Source: RBG-16-66-20 sp036262835
Lineage (GTDB): Bacteria > Pseudomonadota > Gammaproteobacteria > Burkholderiales > SG8-39
Assembly (NCBI GenBank): GCA_036262835.1
Contig: DATAID010000104.1
Location: 56,206 to 120,205, forward strand
DNA length: 64,000 nt
Direction: 5' to 3'
Shown: positions 15,817-23,823 of the stretch, one piece after another
Layout: each line of letters begins with the position of its first letter
Position numbering within the stretch: position 1 is the first letter of the stretch
Translations under genes and position numbers: made by a program
Notes under the pieces: model-generated
The model's input: only the letters and a program-made list of their open reading frames with translations
What the model was told of the DNA's origin: nothing
Database searches by the model: none

Positions 15817-16209
15817 ATGGCAACCCGTCAGGACGAACGCACGATCGAGCCGGACATGAATCCGCAGGACCTCTGGCTCGAGGAGATCTTCACCGACCGG
15901 CGCGTCGGCACGATCCGGCGCATGACGCCGGTGAAGGGCGACGGCACGCCCGATGCCGAGCGCCAGGTCATGTACGTCGGCGAGACGCAGGTGCTCTCGC
16001 AGATCGGCACGCTGCCGATCACGTTCCCGCTCGAGGCAAAGACGCTGGAGGAGGCCGCGAAGCTCTTCGGCCCGGCCGCGAAAACCGCCATCGAGCGCGC
16101 CGTGAAGGAGCTGCAGGAGCTGCGCCGCCAGGCGGCGTCCTCGATCGTGGTGCCGCAGGGCGGCATGCCGCCGATGGGCCCTGGCGGCGGGAAAATCCAG
16201 ATGCCGTAG
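15817..16209 (+). CDS. Conserved-looking hypothetical protein, 130 aa
   Basis: I do not recognise a named family. The 130-residue product is soluble, with no signal or membrane segment. A beta-rich middle (TIRRMTPVKGDGTPD, YVGETQVLSQIGTLPITF) is followed by a helical segment (EEAAKLFGPAAKTAIERAVKELQELRRQAAS). The tail is Gly/Pro/Met-rich, a possible flexible end. AGAGGTCCGCC precedes the ATG. It is directly upstream of an acyl-CoA ligase on the same strand, separated by a hairpin repeat. Confidence 0.7.
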   Translation: MATRQDERTIEPDMNPQDLWLEEIFTDRRVGTIRRMTPVKGDGTPDAERQVMYVGETQVLSQIGTLPITFPLEAKTLEEAAKLFGPAAKTAIERAVKELQELRRQAASSIVVPQGGMPPMGPGGGKIQMP

Positions 16210-16211
16210 AG

Positions 16212-16246
16212 AAAACCTGGATCCCCGCGTTCGCGGGGATGCCCGG
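16212..16246 (+). repeat. REP-like hairpin repeat, copy 1
   Basis: AAAACCTGGATCCCCGCGTTCGCGGGGATG, with perfect arms ATCCCCGC and GCGGGGAT around GTTC. It lies two bases after the stop codon of the hypothetical gene. A second copy at 51884 differs by one base. Read through in one frame it encodes the WIPAFAGM peptide often seen in betaproteobacterial repeat elements. Confidence 0.8.
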
Positions 16247-16265
16247 TCTGCAAGGAGGAGGGGGT

Positions 16266-17906
16266 ATGCAGGGCTTGATGATGGACCTACCGTTGCTCGT
16301 GAGTAGCCTGATCGAGCATGCGGACCGCCACCACGGCGACACCGAGATCGTCTCCAAGACCGTCGAAGACGGCTCGATCCACCGCTACACCTACCGGGAA
16401 GCGCACCAGCGGGCGCGCAGGCTCGCAAAGGCAATGAAGAGCCTCGGCGCCTCGATGAACGACCGCATCGGCACGCTCGCCTGGAACGGCTTCCGGCACT
16501 TCGAGATCTACTACGCGGCCGCAGGCTCGGGCTGCGTCATCCACACCATCAACCCGCGGCTCTTTGCCGACCAGATCAGCTATATCGGCAATCACGCCGA
16601 GGACAAGCTCCTCTTCTTCGACGTGAACCTCGCGCCGCTGGTGGAAAAGCTGGCGCCGATGCTGAAAAGCGTGAAGGCCTTCGTGGCGATGTGCGGGCGA
16701 GGCGCGATGCCGAAAGCGGCGATTCCGAACCTGCAGTGCTACGAGGAGCTGCTCGAAGCCGAGGGCGATGACTTCCAATGGCCGTCGTTCGACGAGCGCA
16801 CCGCGGCCTGCCTTTGCTACACCTCGGGGACGACGGGCAATCCGAAAGGCGCGCTCTACTCGCACCGCTCGACGATCCTGCATGCCTACGGCGCGGCGAT
16901 GCCCGATGCGCTCAACCTTTCCGCGCGCGACGTGGTGCTGCCGGTCGTGCCGATGTTCCACGTCAACGCCTGGGGGATTCCGTACAGCGCGGCGATGACG
17001 GGAACGAAGCTCGTTTTCCCGGGGCATCACCTCGACGGCAAGAGCCTGCACGGCCTCTTCGAGTCCGAGGGCGTGACGATGTCGGCCGGCGTGCCGACCG
17101 TGTGGCTGGGACTGCTCAACCACATGAAGGAGCAGAAGCTCAAATTCTCCACGCTGAAGAGCGTGGTGATCGGCGGCTCGGCCGCGCCGCCCGCGATGAT
17201 CCGCACCTTCCAGGAAGACTACGGCGTGCAGGTGCTGCACGCCTGGGGCATGACCGAGATGAGCCCGCTCGGCACCGTGTGCACGTTCAAGGCGAAGCAT
17301 GCGGCTTCCAGCAAGGAAGATCGCTACGCGCTGCAGAACAAGGTCGGCCGCGTCATCTACGGCGTCGACACGAGAATCGTCAACGAAGAGGGCAGGGAAT
17401 TGCCGCGCGACGGCAAGGCTTTCGGCGACCTGCAGGTGCGCGGGCCCTGGATCATCAAGGGCTACTTCAAGGGCGAGGGCGGCGATCCGCTCAAGAAGGA
17501 CGCCGAAGGCCGCGGCTGGTTTCCGACCGGCGACGTGGTGACGATCGATCCGGACGGCTACATCCAGATCACCGACCGGTCGAAGGACGTGATCAAGTCG
17601 GGCGGCGAGTGGATCAGCTCCATCGACCTGGAGAACATCGCGGTCGAGCACCCGGCGATCCAGGAGGCCGCGGTGATCGGCGTCAAGCACGCCAAGTGGG
17701 ACGAGCGCCCGATCGTGGTCGCGGTCAAGAAGGCGGGACAGGAGGTGAGCAAGGGCGAGCTGCTCAAGTTCTACGAGGGCAAGATCGCCAAGTGGTGGAT
17801 GCCCGAGGACGTCGTGTTCGTGAAGGAGCTGCCGCACACCGCGACGGGCAAGCTCTCCAAGCTCACGCTGCGCCAGCAGATGAAGGACTACAAGCTCCCC
17901 GGGTAG
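16266..17906 (+). CDS. Fatty-acyl/short-chain acyl-CoA ligase (AMP-forming)
   Basis: The 546-residue ANL-family enzyme has the P-loop YTSGTTGNPKGALYSH, the adenylate motif HAWGMTEMSPLGT, WFPTGDVVTIDPDGY with the hinge region DRSKDVIKSGGEWIS, and the C-terminal catalytic Lys in LPHTATGKLSK. It activates a carboxylic acid with ATP to the acyl-CoA. The layout resembles medium/long-chain and methylmercaptopropionate CoA ligases. A much longer upstream frame is non-coding overlap with the reverse-strand dehydrogenase; the ATG chosen has GCAAGGAGG upstream. Confidence 0.9.
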   Translation: MQGLMMDLPLLVSSLIEHADRHHGDTEIVSKTVEDGSIHRYTYREAHQRARRLAKAMKSLGASMNDRIGTLAWNGFRHFEIYYAAAGSGCVIHTINPRLFADQISYIGNHAEDKLLFFDVNLAPLVEKLAPMLKSVKAFVAMCGRGAMPKAAIPNLQCYEELLEAEGDDFQWPSFDERTAACLCYTSGTTGNPKGALYSHRSTILHAYGAAMPDALNLSARDVVLPVVPMFHVNAWGIPYSAAMTGTKLVFPGHHLDGKSLHGLFESEGVTMSAGVPTVWLGLLNHMKEQKLKFSTLKSVVIGGSAAPPAMIRTFQEDYGVQVLHAWGMTEMSPLGTVCTFKAKHAASSKEDRYALQNKVGRVIYGVDTRIVNEEGRELPRDGKAFGDLQVRGPWIIKGYFKGEGGDPLKKDAEGRGWFPTGDVVTIDPDGYIQITDRSKDVIKSGGEWISSIDLENIAVEHPAIQEAAVIGVKHAKWDERPIVVAVKKAGQEVSKGELLKFYEGKIAKWWMPEDVVFVKELPHTATGKLSKLTLRQQMKDYKLPG

Positions 17907-17911
17907 CGCGC

Positions 17912-19033
17912 GTGATCGAACCCGAAGAGCGGCTGGACGAAGCGCTGCGCGCGGCGCGCGCGCTCGAGCGCGACCAGCACCGTCGGCGGCGCTGGGTTTT
18001 CGGCACCGCCGGCAGCTACGCGGTCGACACCGCGTTTCTCGCCCTGTTTGCGCTGGTCGGGACGATTCACGCCACCGTGCCGGTCGCTTACGGAACCGGT
18101 GCCGTGCTGATCTGCGTCGCGCAATATGCGCTTATCGCGCGCGGCTGGAACCTGCGCGCCCGCGATCCCAATCTGACCGAGATTTTCATCATGCTCGGGA
18201 TCGCGATGAACCTCGGCGTGGTGGCCGCCGCGCCGCAGATCGCGTTTCCGTTCCTCGCCAACCAGTTCACCGTGTTCGCCTTCGGCATGATGTGGCTCTC
18301 GCTGCGCGACTCGATCGTGGTCTGGACGCTCGGGGCGATCGCGTTCGGCGCCGTGCTGCTCGCCAATGGCGGCACGATGGGCGTGCCCTCGGCGACGCGC
18401 TACGAAGCGTTCCTGACCTGGGCCTACTTCGCCGTGGTGATGGGGCGATGCCTGGTGCTCAGCGTCTACGCCGCCGAGATGCGCGCCCGCCTGGCCGAGA
18501 GCCGGCGGCGCCTCGCGGCCTCCTACGAGCAGGCCAAGGTGCTCGCGAGCCATGACGAGCTGACGCACGCGCTCAACCGCCGCTCGCTCATGGCCGCGCT
18601 CGAGCGCGAGCGCAACAGGGCCGAGCGCAGCAGCCAGCCTTTCAGCGTCGCGATCCTGGACCTCGACCACTTCAAGTCGGTGAACGACACGCTCGGCCAC
18701 GCCGCCGGCGACGCGGTGCTGAAGGAGTTCGCGCGCGTCGCCGGCGAGACCAAGCGCACGACCGACGTGTTCGGCCGCTTCGGCGGCGAGGAATTCCTCC
18801 TCATCCTGGTGGACATCGACTGCTCGCACGGGCTGCAGGCGACCGAGCGGGTGCGCATGGCGGTCGAGGCGATCGACTGGAGCACCACGGCGCCCGGGCT
18901 CAAGGTCACCGTGTCGGCGGGCGTCGCCTGCTACCGCAAGGGTGAGACGATCGAGCAGCTGCTGCATCGCGCCGACACCGCGCTCTATGAGGCGAAGCGC
19001 GCCGGCCGCAATCAGGTCAAGGCTGAGCAATGA
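17912..19033 (+). CDS. Membrane diguanylate cyclase (GGDEF)
   Basis: The 373-residue protein starts at GTG. An N-terminal region with five or six membrane segments (residues 30-185) is followed by a short coiled linker and a GGDEF domain whose signature GGEEF is at 291-295. ASHDELTHALNRRSL and DLDHFKSVNDTLGH bind metal and GTP. An inhibitory I-site RTTD lies five residues before GGEEF. The enzyme should make cyclic-di-GMP from two GTP with product feedback. It begins five bases after the ligase stop and overlaps the next gene by ATGA. Confidence 0.92.
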   Translation: MIEPEERLDEALRAARALERDQHRRRRWVFGTAGSYAVDTAFLALFALVGTIHATVPVAYGTGAVLICVAQYALIARGWNLRARDPNLTEIFIMLGIAMNLGVVAAAPQIAFPFLANQFTVFAFGMMWLSLRDSIVVWTLGAIAFGAVLLANGGTMGVPSATRYEAFLTWAYFAVVMGRCLVLSVYAAEMRARLAESRRRLAASYEQAKVLASHDELTHALNRRSLMAALERERNRAERSSQPFSVAILDLDHFKSVNDTLGHAAGDAVLKEFARVAGETKRTTDVFGRFGGEEFLLILVDIDCSHGLQATERVRMAVEAIDWSTTAPGLKVTVSAGVACYRKGETIEQLLHRADTALYEAKRAGRNQVKAEQ

Positions 19034-20031
19034 AGCACGTCGTCATCGGACGGAAGGTCGATCGCATGAAGCGGCGTGCAATCGTGCTGTGCATGGCTGC
19101 TTTCGCCACCGGGACCGCGAATGGGCAAGCCTCGAGGCATTGGCGTATCGGTGTCCTGAGGCCCGGACCCAAGGATGCCGTGTTTCAACAAAACTTCGAT
19201 CCCTTCGTGTCGGCGCTGCGCGGGCTCATGTCCGCCCGGGATATCTCGATGGAGTATCGGGTCCGGCCGGCTGGGAGCGAGGAAATGCTCGCAATGGCGA
19301 ACGAGTTGGTGCAAGCCAAAGTGGATGCGATCGTGGCGATCGCGACAGGCGGTGTCACGGCGGCCGCGAAAGCCACCCGCGAGCTTCCGATCGTTGCCAT
19401 CGACCTGGAGACCGATCCGGTCGGTCAGAAATTTGCCGCGTCCCTCGCCCGTCCTGGCGGAAATATCACGGGCGTATTTCTCGATTTCCCCGAGCTGAGC
19501 GGGAAATGGATCCAGCTGCTCAAGGAAGCGATGCCTGCGCTGGAGCGTGTCGCCGTCCTGTCGGACGCGGCGAGCGGCCCTTACCTGCTGCAGGGGGCCC
19601 TGGCGGCCGGGGCGGCGATGCGGATGCAGATGCAACAACTGGAGGCGCGCGGCCCGGCCCAGTTTGCCGCCGCGTTCGAGGCGGCGGCGAAGCAGAAGTC
19701 GCAGGCGCTCCTCGTCCTGTCATCGCCCGTGTTCAATTCCGCCCGGAAGTCGATTGCGGATCTGGCGCTAAAACATCAGCTGCCGACGGTCATGCCCTTT
19801 CCCCAGTTTGCTGACGACGGTGGCCTCATGGCGTACGGTCCTCATCTCACGGACTTGTTCAGGCAGGCGGCCGGCATCATGGCGAAAATCCTCAAAGGTG
19901 AAAGTCCGGGACGCATCGCCATCGAGCGGCCAATAAAGTTCGAGTTCGTCATCAACCTGACCACGGCCGGCGCGCTCGGACTGAGGATTCCGCACTCGCT
20001 GATGGTTCGAGCCGACCGGGTGGTCGAATAG
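19030..20031 (+). CDS. ABC-type substrate-binding protein (PF04392 type)
   Basis: The 333-residue protein overlaps the cyclase stop as ATGA; a second possible start is Met13 (MKRRAIVLCMAAFATG), which gives a neater signal peptide. The mature part follows the YcjX-independent 'ABC transporter substrate-binding' fold: WRIGVLRPGPKDA, VDAIVAIATGGVTAAAKAT, PIVAIDLETDPVGQKF, ARPGGNITGVF and a C-terminal FVINLTTAGALGLRIP. Tryptophan/nucleoside-type receptors share this fold, but no permease or ATPase genes are adjacent. The last motif is diagnostic for the family. Confidence 0.85.
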   Translation: MKHVVIGRKVDRMKRRAIVLCMAAFATGTANGQASRHWRIGVLRPGPKDAVFQQNFDPFVSALRGLMSARDISMEYRVRPAGSEEMLAMANELVQAKVDAIVAIATGGVTAAAKATRELPIVAIDLETDPVGQKFAASLARPGGNITGVFLDFPELSGKWIQLLKEAMPALERVAVLSDAASGPYLLQGALAAGAAMRMQMQQLEARGPAQFAAAFEAAAKQKSQALLVLSSPVFNSARKSIADLALKHQLPTVMPFPQFADDGGLMAYGPHLTDLFRQAAGIMAKILKGESPGRIAIERPIKFEFVINLTTAGALGLRIPHSLMVRADRVVE

Positions 20032-20103
20032 GCGCTCGTGCCGGGCGGTGCCGCTCAAGAGGCTGGCTACCATGAAGCGCTTTCGTTTGAGGATAATCGC
20101 GAG

Positions 20104-20658
20104 GTGAAGAGACTGTCGGCAACGCGCGTGTCGCGCTTCTTGCTTCTCGTTGTTTGTCTGCTGCCGGGTCCAGGGCGTGCCGACCTGTACCGTTGGGTCG
20201 ATCCGGAAACCGGCTCGGTGAAGTTCTCGAGCTACCCGCCGCCCTGGTACGGCGACGCGGAAAAGGGGAAACGCGCGCCCAAGGTCGAGCACATTCCCGA
20301 GCGCGGCGCCTCCGCCACGCCCGGCACGCCCGTGAACGTGCCGGGTCCGACCGGCCTGCCGGCGGGAGCCGGCGCGCCGGCCGCTTCGGCCGCGCCGCAG
20401 GCCGCTTCACTGGATGTGCTCGAGCAGCAAAGGAAGCGCCTCATTCTCGAGCTGGCCGCGCCCCCGGCACAGCAGGACCCGGCGGCAGGCGGCGCGGCCC
20501 TCAAGAAGCAGCTCGAAACCTTCGCCGCAGTGAACACGCAGCTCGACCGGATCGATCCCGGCGGCGCGGAAAAACGCCGCGCCGAGGCGCAGCCGGTGCT
20601 CGAGAAGCTGGTGGAGCGCCTGAGCGCGCAGCCCAGGCCCGCGCCCGGCATCCGTTAA
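20104..20658 (+). CDS. DUF4124 domain exported protein
   Basis: The 184-residue protein starts at GTG 20104. A signal peptide (RFLLLVVCLLPGPGRA) precedes the DUF4124 opening ADLYRWVDPETGSVKFSSYPP, a domain seen in many proteobacterial periplasmic proteins. A Pro/Ala/Gly-rich linker follows, then a helical coiled region (LEQQRKRLILELAA, KKQLETFAAVNTQLDRI). Function unknown; DUF4124 is thought to bind cell-wall or protein partners. Earlier in-frame GTG exists but would add 22 residues before the signal. Confidence 0.82.
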   Translation: MKRLSATRVSRFLLLVVCLLPGPGRADLYRWVDPETGSVKFSSYPPPWYGDAEKGKRAPKVEHIPERGASATPGTPVNVPGPTGLPAGAGAPAASAAPQAASLDVLEQQRKRLILELAAPPAQQDPAAGGAALKKQLETFAAVNTQLDRIDPGGAEKRRAEAQPVLEKLVERLSAQPRPAPGIR

Positions 20659-20668
20659 GCACGCGCGA

Positions 20669-21562
20669 ATGGCCATCCGCCACGAAAAGGTGCAGGGCGA
20701 TGGCGTCCAGCTGCACTGCGCCGTCGCCGAAGAAGCGCGCGCGGACGCCGGCCGGCCGCTCATTCTTTTCCTGCACGGCTTTCCCGAGTTTTGGGCCGCA
20801 TGGCGAGTGCCGCTCGAGTACTTCGCCGCGCGCGGCTGGCGCGCGGTGGCGCCCGATTTGCGCGGCTACAACCTCTCCGAGAAGCCGGCTGCCGTAGAGG
20901 CGTACAAGGCGAAGCACCTCGTCGCCGACGTGCTCGCGCTCGCCGGGCACTACTCGCCCGGAAAAAAATTCGTCCTCGTCGGCCACGACTGGGGCGGCGC
21001 GGTGGCGTGGAGCGTCGCGATCTCGCAGGGACAGCGCCTCTCGCGCCTCGTCATGATCAATTCGCCGCATCCCTACACGTTCTGGCGCGAGCTCACGCGC
21101 AATCCCGCGCAGCAGAAGGCGAGCGAATACATGAACCTCTTTCGCCTGCCGAAGGCCGAGCGCGTGCTCTCGGAAAACGGCTACGCGCGCCTGCTCGGCA
21201 GCTTCGCGCATCTGCCGGAGAGCTGGCGAAAAGAGCTGGTCGCGGCCTGGGCGCAACCGGGCGCGCTCACGGGCGGCCTCAACTTCTACCGCGCTTCGCC
21301 CCTGTACCCGCCGACGGCGGACGATTTGGGGGCGGCGAAACTCAAGCTCGAGCCGAAGGACTTCACCGTCCGCGTGCCGACGCTCATTCTCTGGGGCGAG
21401 CGCGATACCGCGCTCCTGCCCGGCTGCATCGAGGGGCTCGAGGCGTGCGTCCCGGATCTCAAGCTCGTGCGCGTGCCCGAGGCCTCGCACTGGATCGTGC
21501 ACGAGCAGCCGGACCTGGTATGCCGTGAAATGGAAAGGTTCGTTTCGTCCGGGAGCACTTAG
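20669..21562 (+). CDS. Alpha/beta hydrolase (epoxide hydrolase-like)
   Basis: The 297-residue cytosolic hydrolase has the oxyanion motif HGFPEFW (residues 36-42), the nucleophile Asp107 in GHDWGG, a cap domain, then WGERDTALLPG with the acid and EASHWIVHEQP with the catalytic His. An Asp nucleophile with HGFPE is typical of soluble epoxide hydrolases and haloacetate dehalogenases. Substrate unresolved. It stands ten bases from the MaoC gene and may be part of the same run of small catabolic genes. Confidence 0.9.
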   Translation: MAIRHEKVQGDGVQLHCAVAEEARADAGRPLILFLHGFPEFWAAWRVPLEYFAARGWRAVAPDLRGYNLSEKPAAVEAYKAKHLVADVLALAGHYSPGKKFVLVGHDWGGAVAWSVAISQGQRLSRLVMINSPHPYTFWRELTRNPAQQKASEYMNLFRLPKAERVLSENGYARLLGSFAHLPESWRKELVAAWAQPGALTGGLNFYRASPLYPPTADDLGAAKLKLEPKDFTVRVPTLILWGERDTALLPGCIEGLEACVPDLKLVRVPEASHWIVHEQPDLVCREMERFVSSGST

Positions 21563-21572
21563 AATCCATTCC

Positions 21573-22031
21573 ATGAGCAAATCCGACGTCAAAATCCGGG
21601 ACCTCGAGTCCAGGGTCGGCCAGGAAATCGGCGTATCGCCCTGGCTGGAGATCGCCCAGGACCGGATCGACCTCTTCGCCAAGGCCACCGAGGATTTCCA
21701 GTGGATCCACGTCGATCGCGAGAAGGCGAAAAGCTCGCCCTTCGGCGGCACCATCGCGCACGGCTTTCTCACGCTCTCGATGCTGCCGAAGCTGGTTGAA
21801 TCGACCTTCGAATTCTCCGACCGCAAGATGGGCGTCAACTATGGCCTGAACAAAGTGCGCTTCACGGCGCCGGTGCCCGCGGGCGCGAAGATCCGCGGCC
21901 GCTTCACGCTCGCCAAGTACGAGAAAATCGACGGCAACGGAGTGCAGACGACCTGGAGCGTGGTGATGGAGCGCGAAGGCGGGGATAAGCCCGTGTGCGT
22001 CGCCGAGACGATCAGCCGGCATTACTTCTAA
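21573..22031 (+). CDS. MaoC family dehydratase
   Basis: The 152-residue hot-dog-fold protein has the hydratase 2 signature DFQWIHVDREKAKSSPFGGTIAHG with the conserved D-x(4)-H pair (FQWIHVD) and a C-terminal ISRHYF. Such enzymes hydrate enoyl-CoA (R-specific) or bind CoA esters. It begins a tight plus-strand set: MaoC, cyclase-family hydrolase (three-base gap), SDR (overlap) and GMC oxidoreductase (two-base gap), which looks like a single catabolic operon. The pathway is not identifiable from sequence. Confidence 0.9.
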   Translation: MSKSDVKIRDLESRVGQEIGVSPWLEIAQDRIDLFAKATEDFQWIHVDREKAKSSPFGGTIAHGFLTLSMLPKLVESTFEFSDRKMGVNYGLNKVRFTAPVPAGAKIRGRFTLAKYEKIDGNGVQTTWSVVMEREGGDKPVCVAETISRHYF

Positions 22032-22034
22032 AAC

Positions 22035-23072
22035 ATGAGATGGAAAAATAAACCCCCAGGCTCAAACTGGGGCGAATTCGGCCCGGACGACCAGCGCGGG
22101 CGGATGAACTACGTCACCCGCGAGAAAGTCCTCCAGGGCGTGGCCGAGGTGAAGGAGGGCCTGACCTTCGTTCTCTCGCTCCCCCTCGACTATCCCGGCG
22201 GCAATGCGCTGAATCCCCGCCGCCACCCGCCGCGCATCGCCGCGACGCATCGCAACGGCAAGCAGAACTTCGCCTACGAGGTGCGGCAGGACAACCCGAT
22301 GCAGACCGATGTGGTCTGCGACGACCTCGTGCTGCTCACGCTGCAGTACTCGACGCAATGGGATTCGTTCGCGCACGTCGGCGCGCTCTTCGACGCCGAC
22401 GGCGACGGCAAGGCGGAGCCCGTGTTCTACAACGGCTTTCGCGCCGGCGTCGACGTGGTCCCGGCGAAAGAAAATTCGAAAGCGGAGGAGTGGGCGCGCT
22501 TCGAGGGCACGCAGGCGAAGGCCCTGGGCATCCAGAACCTCGCCGAGCACGGCGCGCAGGGGCGCGGCGTGATGATCGACCTGCACGCGCACTATGGAAG
22601 GAAGCGCGAGGCGATCGGCTACGACGCGCTCATGAAAGTCCTGGAGAAGGACAAAGTCGCGGTGGAGCGCGGCGACATCGTCTGCATCCACACGGGCTTC
22701 GCAGAGCTGGTCCTGGAGCTCAAGCGCAATCCCGATCCCCAGCTCCTGCACCACACCTGCACGGGCCTCGACGGCCGCGACGACAAGCTCCTTCAGTGGA
22801 TCAGCGACTCGGGCCTCTCCGTCCTCGCGGGCGACAACTACGCGGTCGAGCTCTTTTCCACCACGCCGTGGAAGGCCGAGACGCACGCGATGCTGCCGCT
22901 GCACCAGCACTGCCTCTTCAAGAACGGCATCCATCTGGGCGAGCTGTGGTATTTCACGCCGCTCGCCAAGTGGCTGCGCGAGCACAAGCGCAGCCGTTTC
23001 CTCCTCACGGCACCGCCGCTGCGCCTGCCAGGCGCGGTCGGCTCGCCCGCAACCCCGGTGGCCACGGTATGA
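22035..23072 (+). CDS. Cyclase family protein (kynurenine formamidase-like fold)
   Basis: The 345-residue protein belongs to the metal-dependent cyclase family (Pfam 'Cyclase', which includes kynurenine formamidase and isatin hydrolase). Seen landmarks are WGEFGPDDQRGRMNYVT, YSTQWDSFAHVGALF, GRGVMIDLHAHYG and DIVCIHTGF, with His and Asp residues placed to hold a divalent metal. This longer subgroup is typical of proteobacterial aromatic/amide catabolic loci. The start is three bases from the MaoC stop and overlaps the SDR start. Confidence 0.87.
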   Translation: MRWKNKPPGSNWGEFGPDDQRGRMNYVTREKVLQGVAEVKEGLTFVLSLPLDYPGGNALNPRRHPPRIAATHRNGKQNFAYEVRQDNPMQTDVVCDDLVLLTLQYSTQWDSFAHVGALFDADGDGKAEPVFYNGFRAGVDVVPAKENSKAEEWARFEGTQAKALGIQNLAEHGAQGRGVMIDLHAHYGRKREAIGYDALMKVLEKDKVAVERGDIVCIHTGFAELVLELKRNPDPQLLHHTCTGLDGRDDKLLQWISDSGLSVLAGDNYAVELFSTTPWKAETHAMLPLHQHCLFKNGIHLGELWYFTPLAKWLREHKRSRFLLTAPPLRLPGAVGSPATPVATV

Positions 23073-23821
23073 GCAAAAAAGTCGCGATCGTCACAGGCTC
23101 CGCGTCCGGCATCGGCGCAGCCTCCGCCCTCGAGCTCTCGAAGCGGGGCTGGAGCGTCGTCATCAACTATTCCAAAAGCGCGGACGAAGCGAAGAAGGTC
23201 GCCGCCAAATGCAAGGACGCCATCGTCGTGCAGGCCGACGTCGGCGAGGACGCCGAGTGCAAGAAGCTCGTCAAAGCCGCGATCGACAAGTGGGGGCGCC
23301 TGGATGCGCTCGTCAACAACGCGGGCACGACCAAGTTCGTGAAGCACTCGGACCTGGACGGGCTTTCGGCGGACGATTTCCTGCGCATCTACCGCCTGAA
23401 CGTGGTCGGGCCGTTCCAGATGGTGCGCGCGGCGAGCGCGGCGCTGAAAGCCGCCAAGGGCTCGATCGTCAACGTGTCCTCGGTCGCCTCGCAGCTCGGC
23501 ACCGGGTCGTCGGTCGCCTATGCCGCCTCCAAGGCGGCGCTGAATGCCATGACTTTCTCGCTCGCGCGCTCGCTCGGGCCGGAAGTGCGCGTCAACGCGG
23601 TGCTGCCGGGCTACGTGGACACGCCCTGGCAGTGGAATGCGCTCGGCAACGAGGGCGCAGCCAAGCTCGCCCAGCACTACGCGGGCATGGTGCCGCTCAA
23701 GGACTTCGCGCGCCCCGAGGACGTGGCGGACGCCATCGTCTGGCTGATCGAAGGCGCGCGCCAGGTGACCGGAGAGACGATCTACATCGACGGCGGGATG
23801 CACATCACGCCGCCGCGCTGA
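23069..23821 (+). CDS. Short-chain dehydrogenase/reductase (SDR)
   Basis: The 250-residue classical SDR has TGSASGIG (cofactor loop), NNAGTT, the catalytic Ser in VNVSSVAS and YAASK with catalytic Tyr and Lys. C-terminal DGGMHITPP follows. It is likely NADP-linked given the SKSADEAKK region, which lacks the NAD-specific acid; this is tentative. The ATG overlaps the cyclase stop (ATGA), so the two are translationally coupled. Confidence 0.92.
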   Translation: MSKKVAIVTGSASGIGAASALELSKRGWSVVINYSKSADEAKKVAAKCKDAIVVQADVGEDAECKKLVKAAIDKWGRLDALVNNAGTTKFVKHSDLDGLSADDFLRIYRLNVVGPFQMVRAASAALKAAKGSIVNVSSVASQLGTGSSVAYAASKAALNAMTFSLARSLGPEVRVNAVLPGYVDTPWQWNALGNEGAAKLAQHYAGMVPLKDFARPEDVADAIVWLIEGARQVTGETIYIDGGMHITPPR

Positions 23822-23823
23822 GC

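Noticed and set aside
14856..17906. Apparent 1016-codon version of the acyl-CoA ligase
   Set aside because: The first 470 codons are antisense to the hydroxyacid dehydrogenase and also run through a hairpin repeat; the ATG at 16266 has AAGGAGG and matches the family length.
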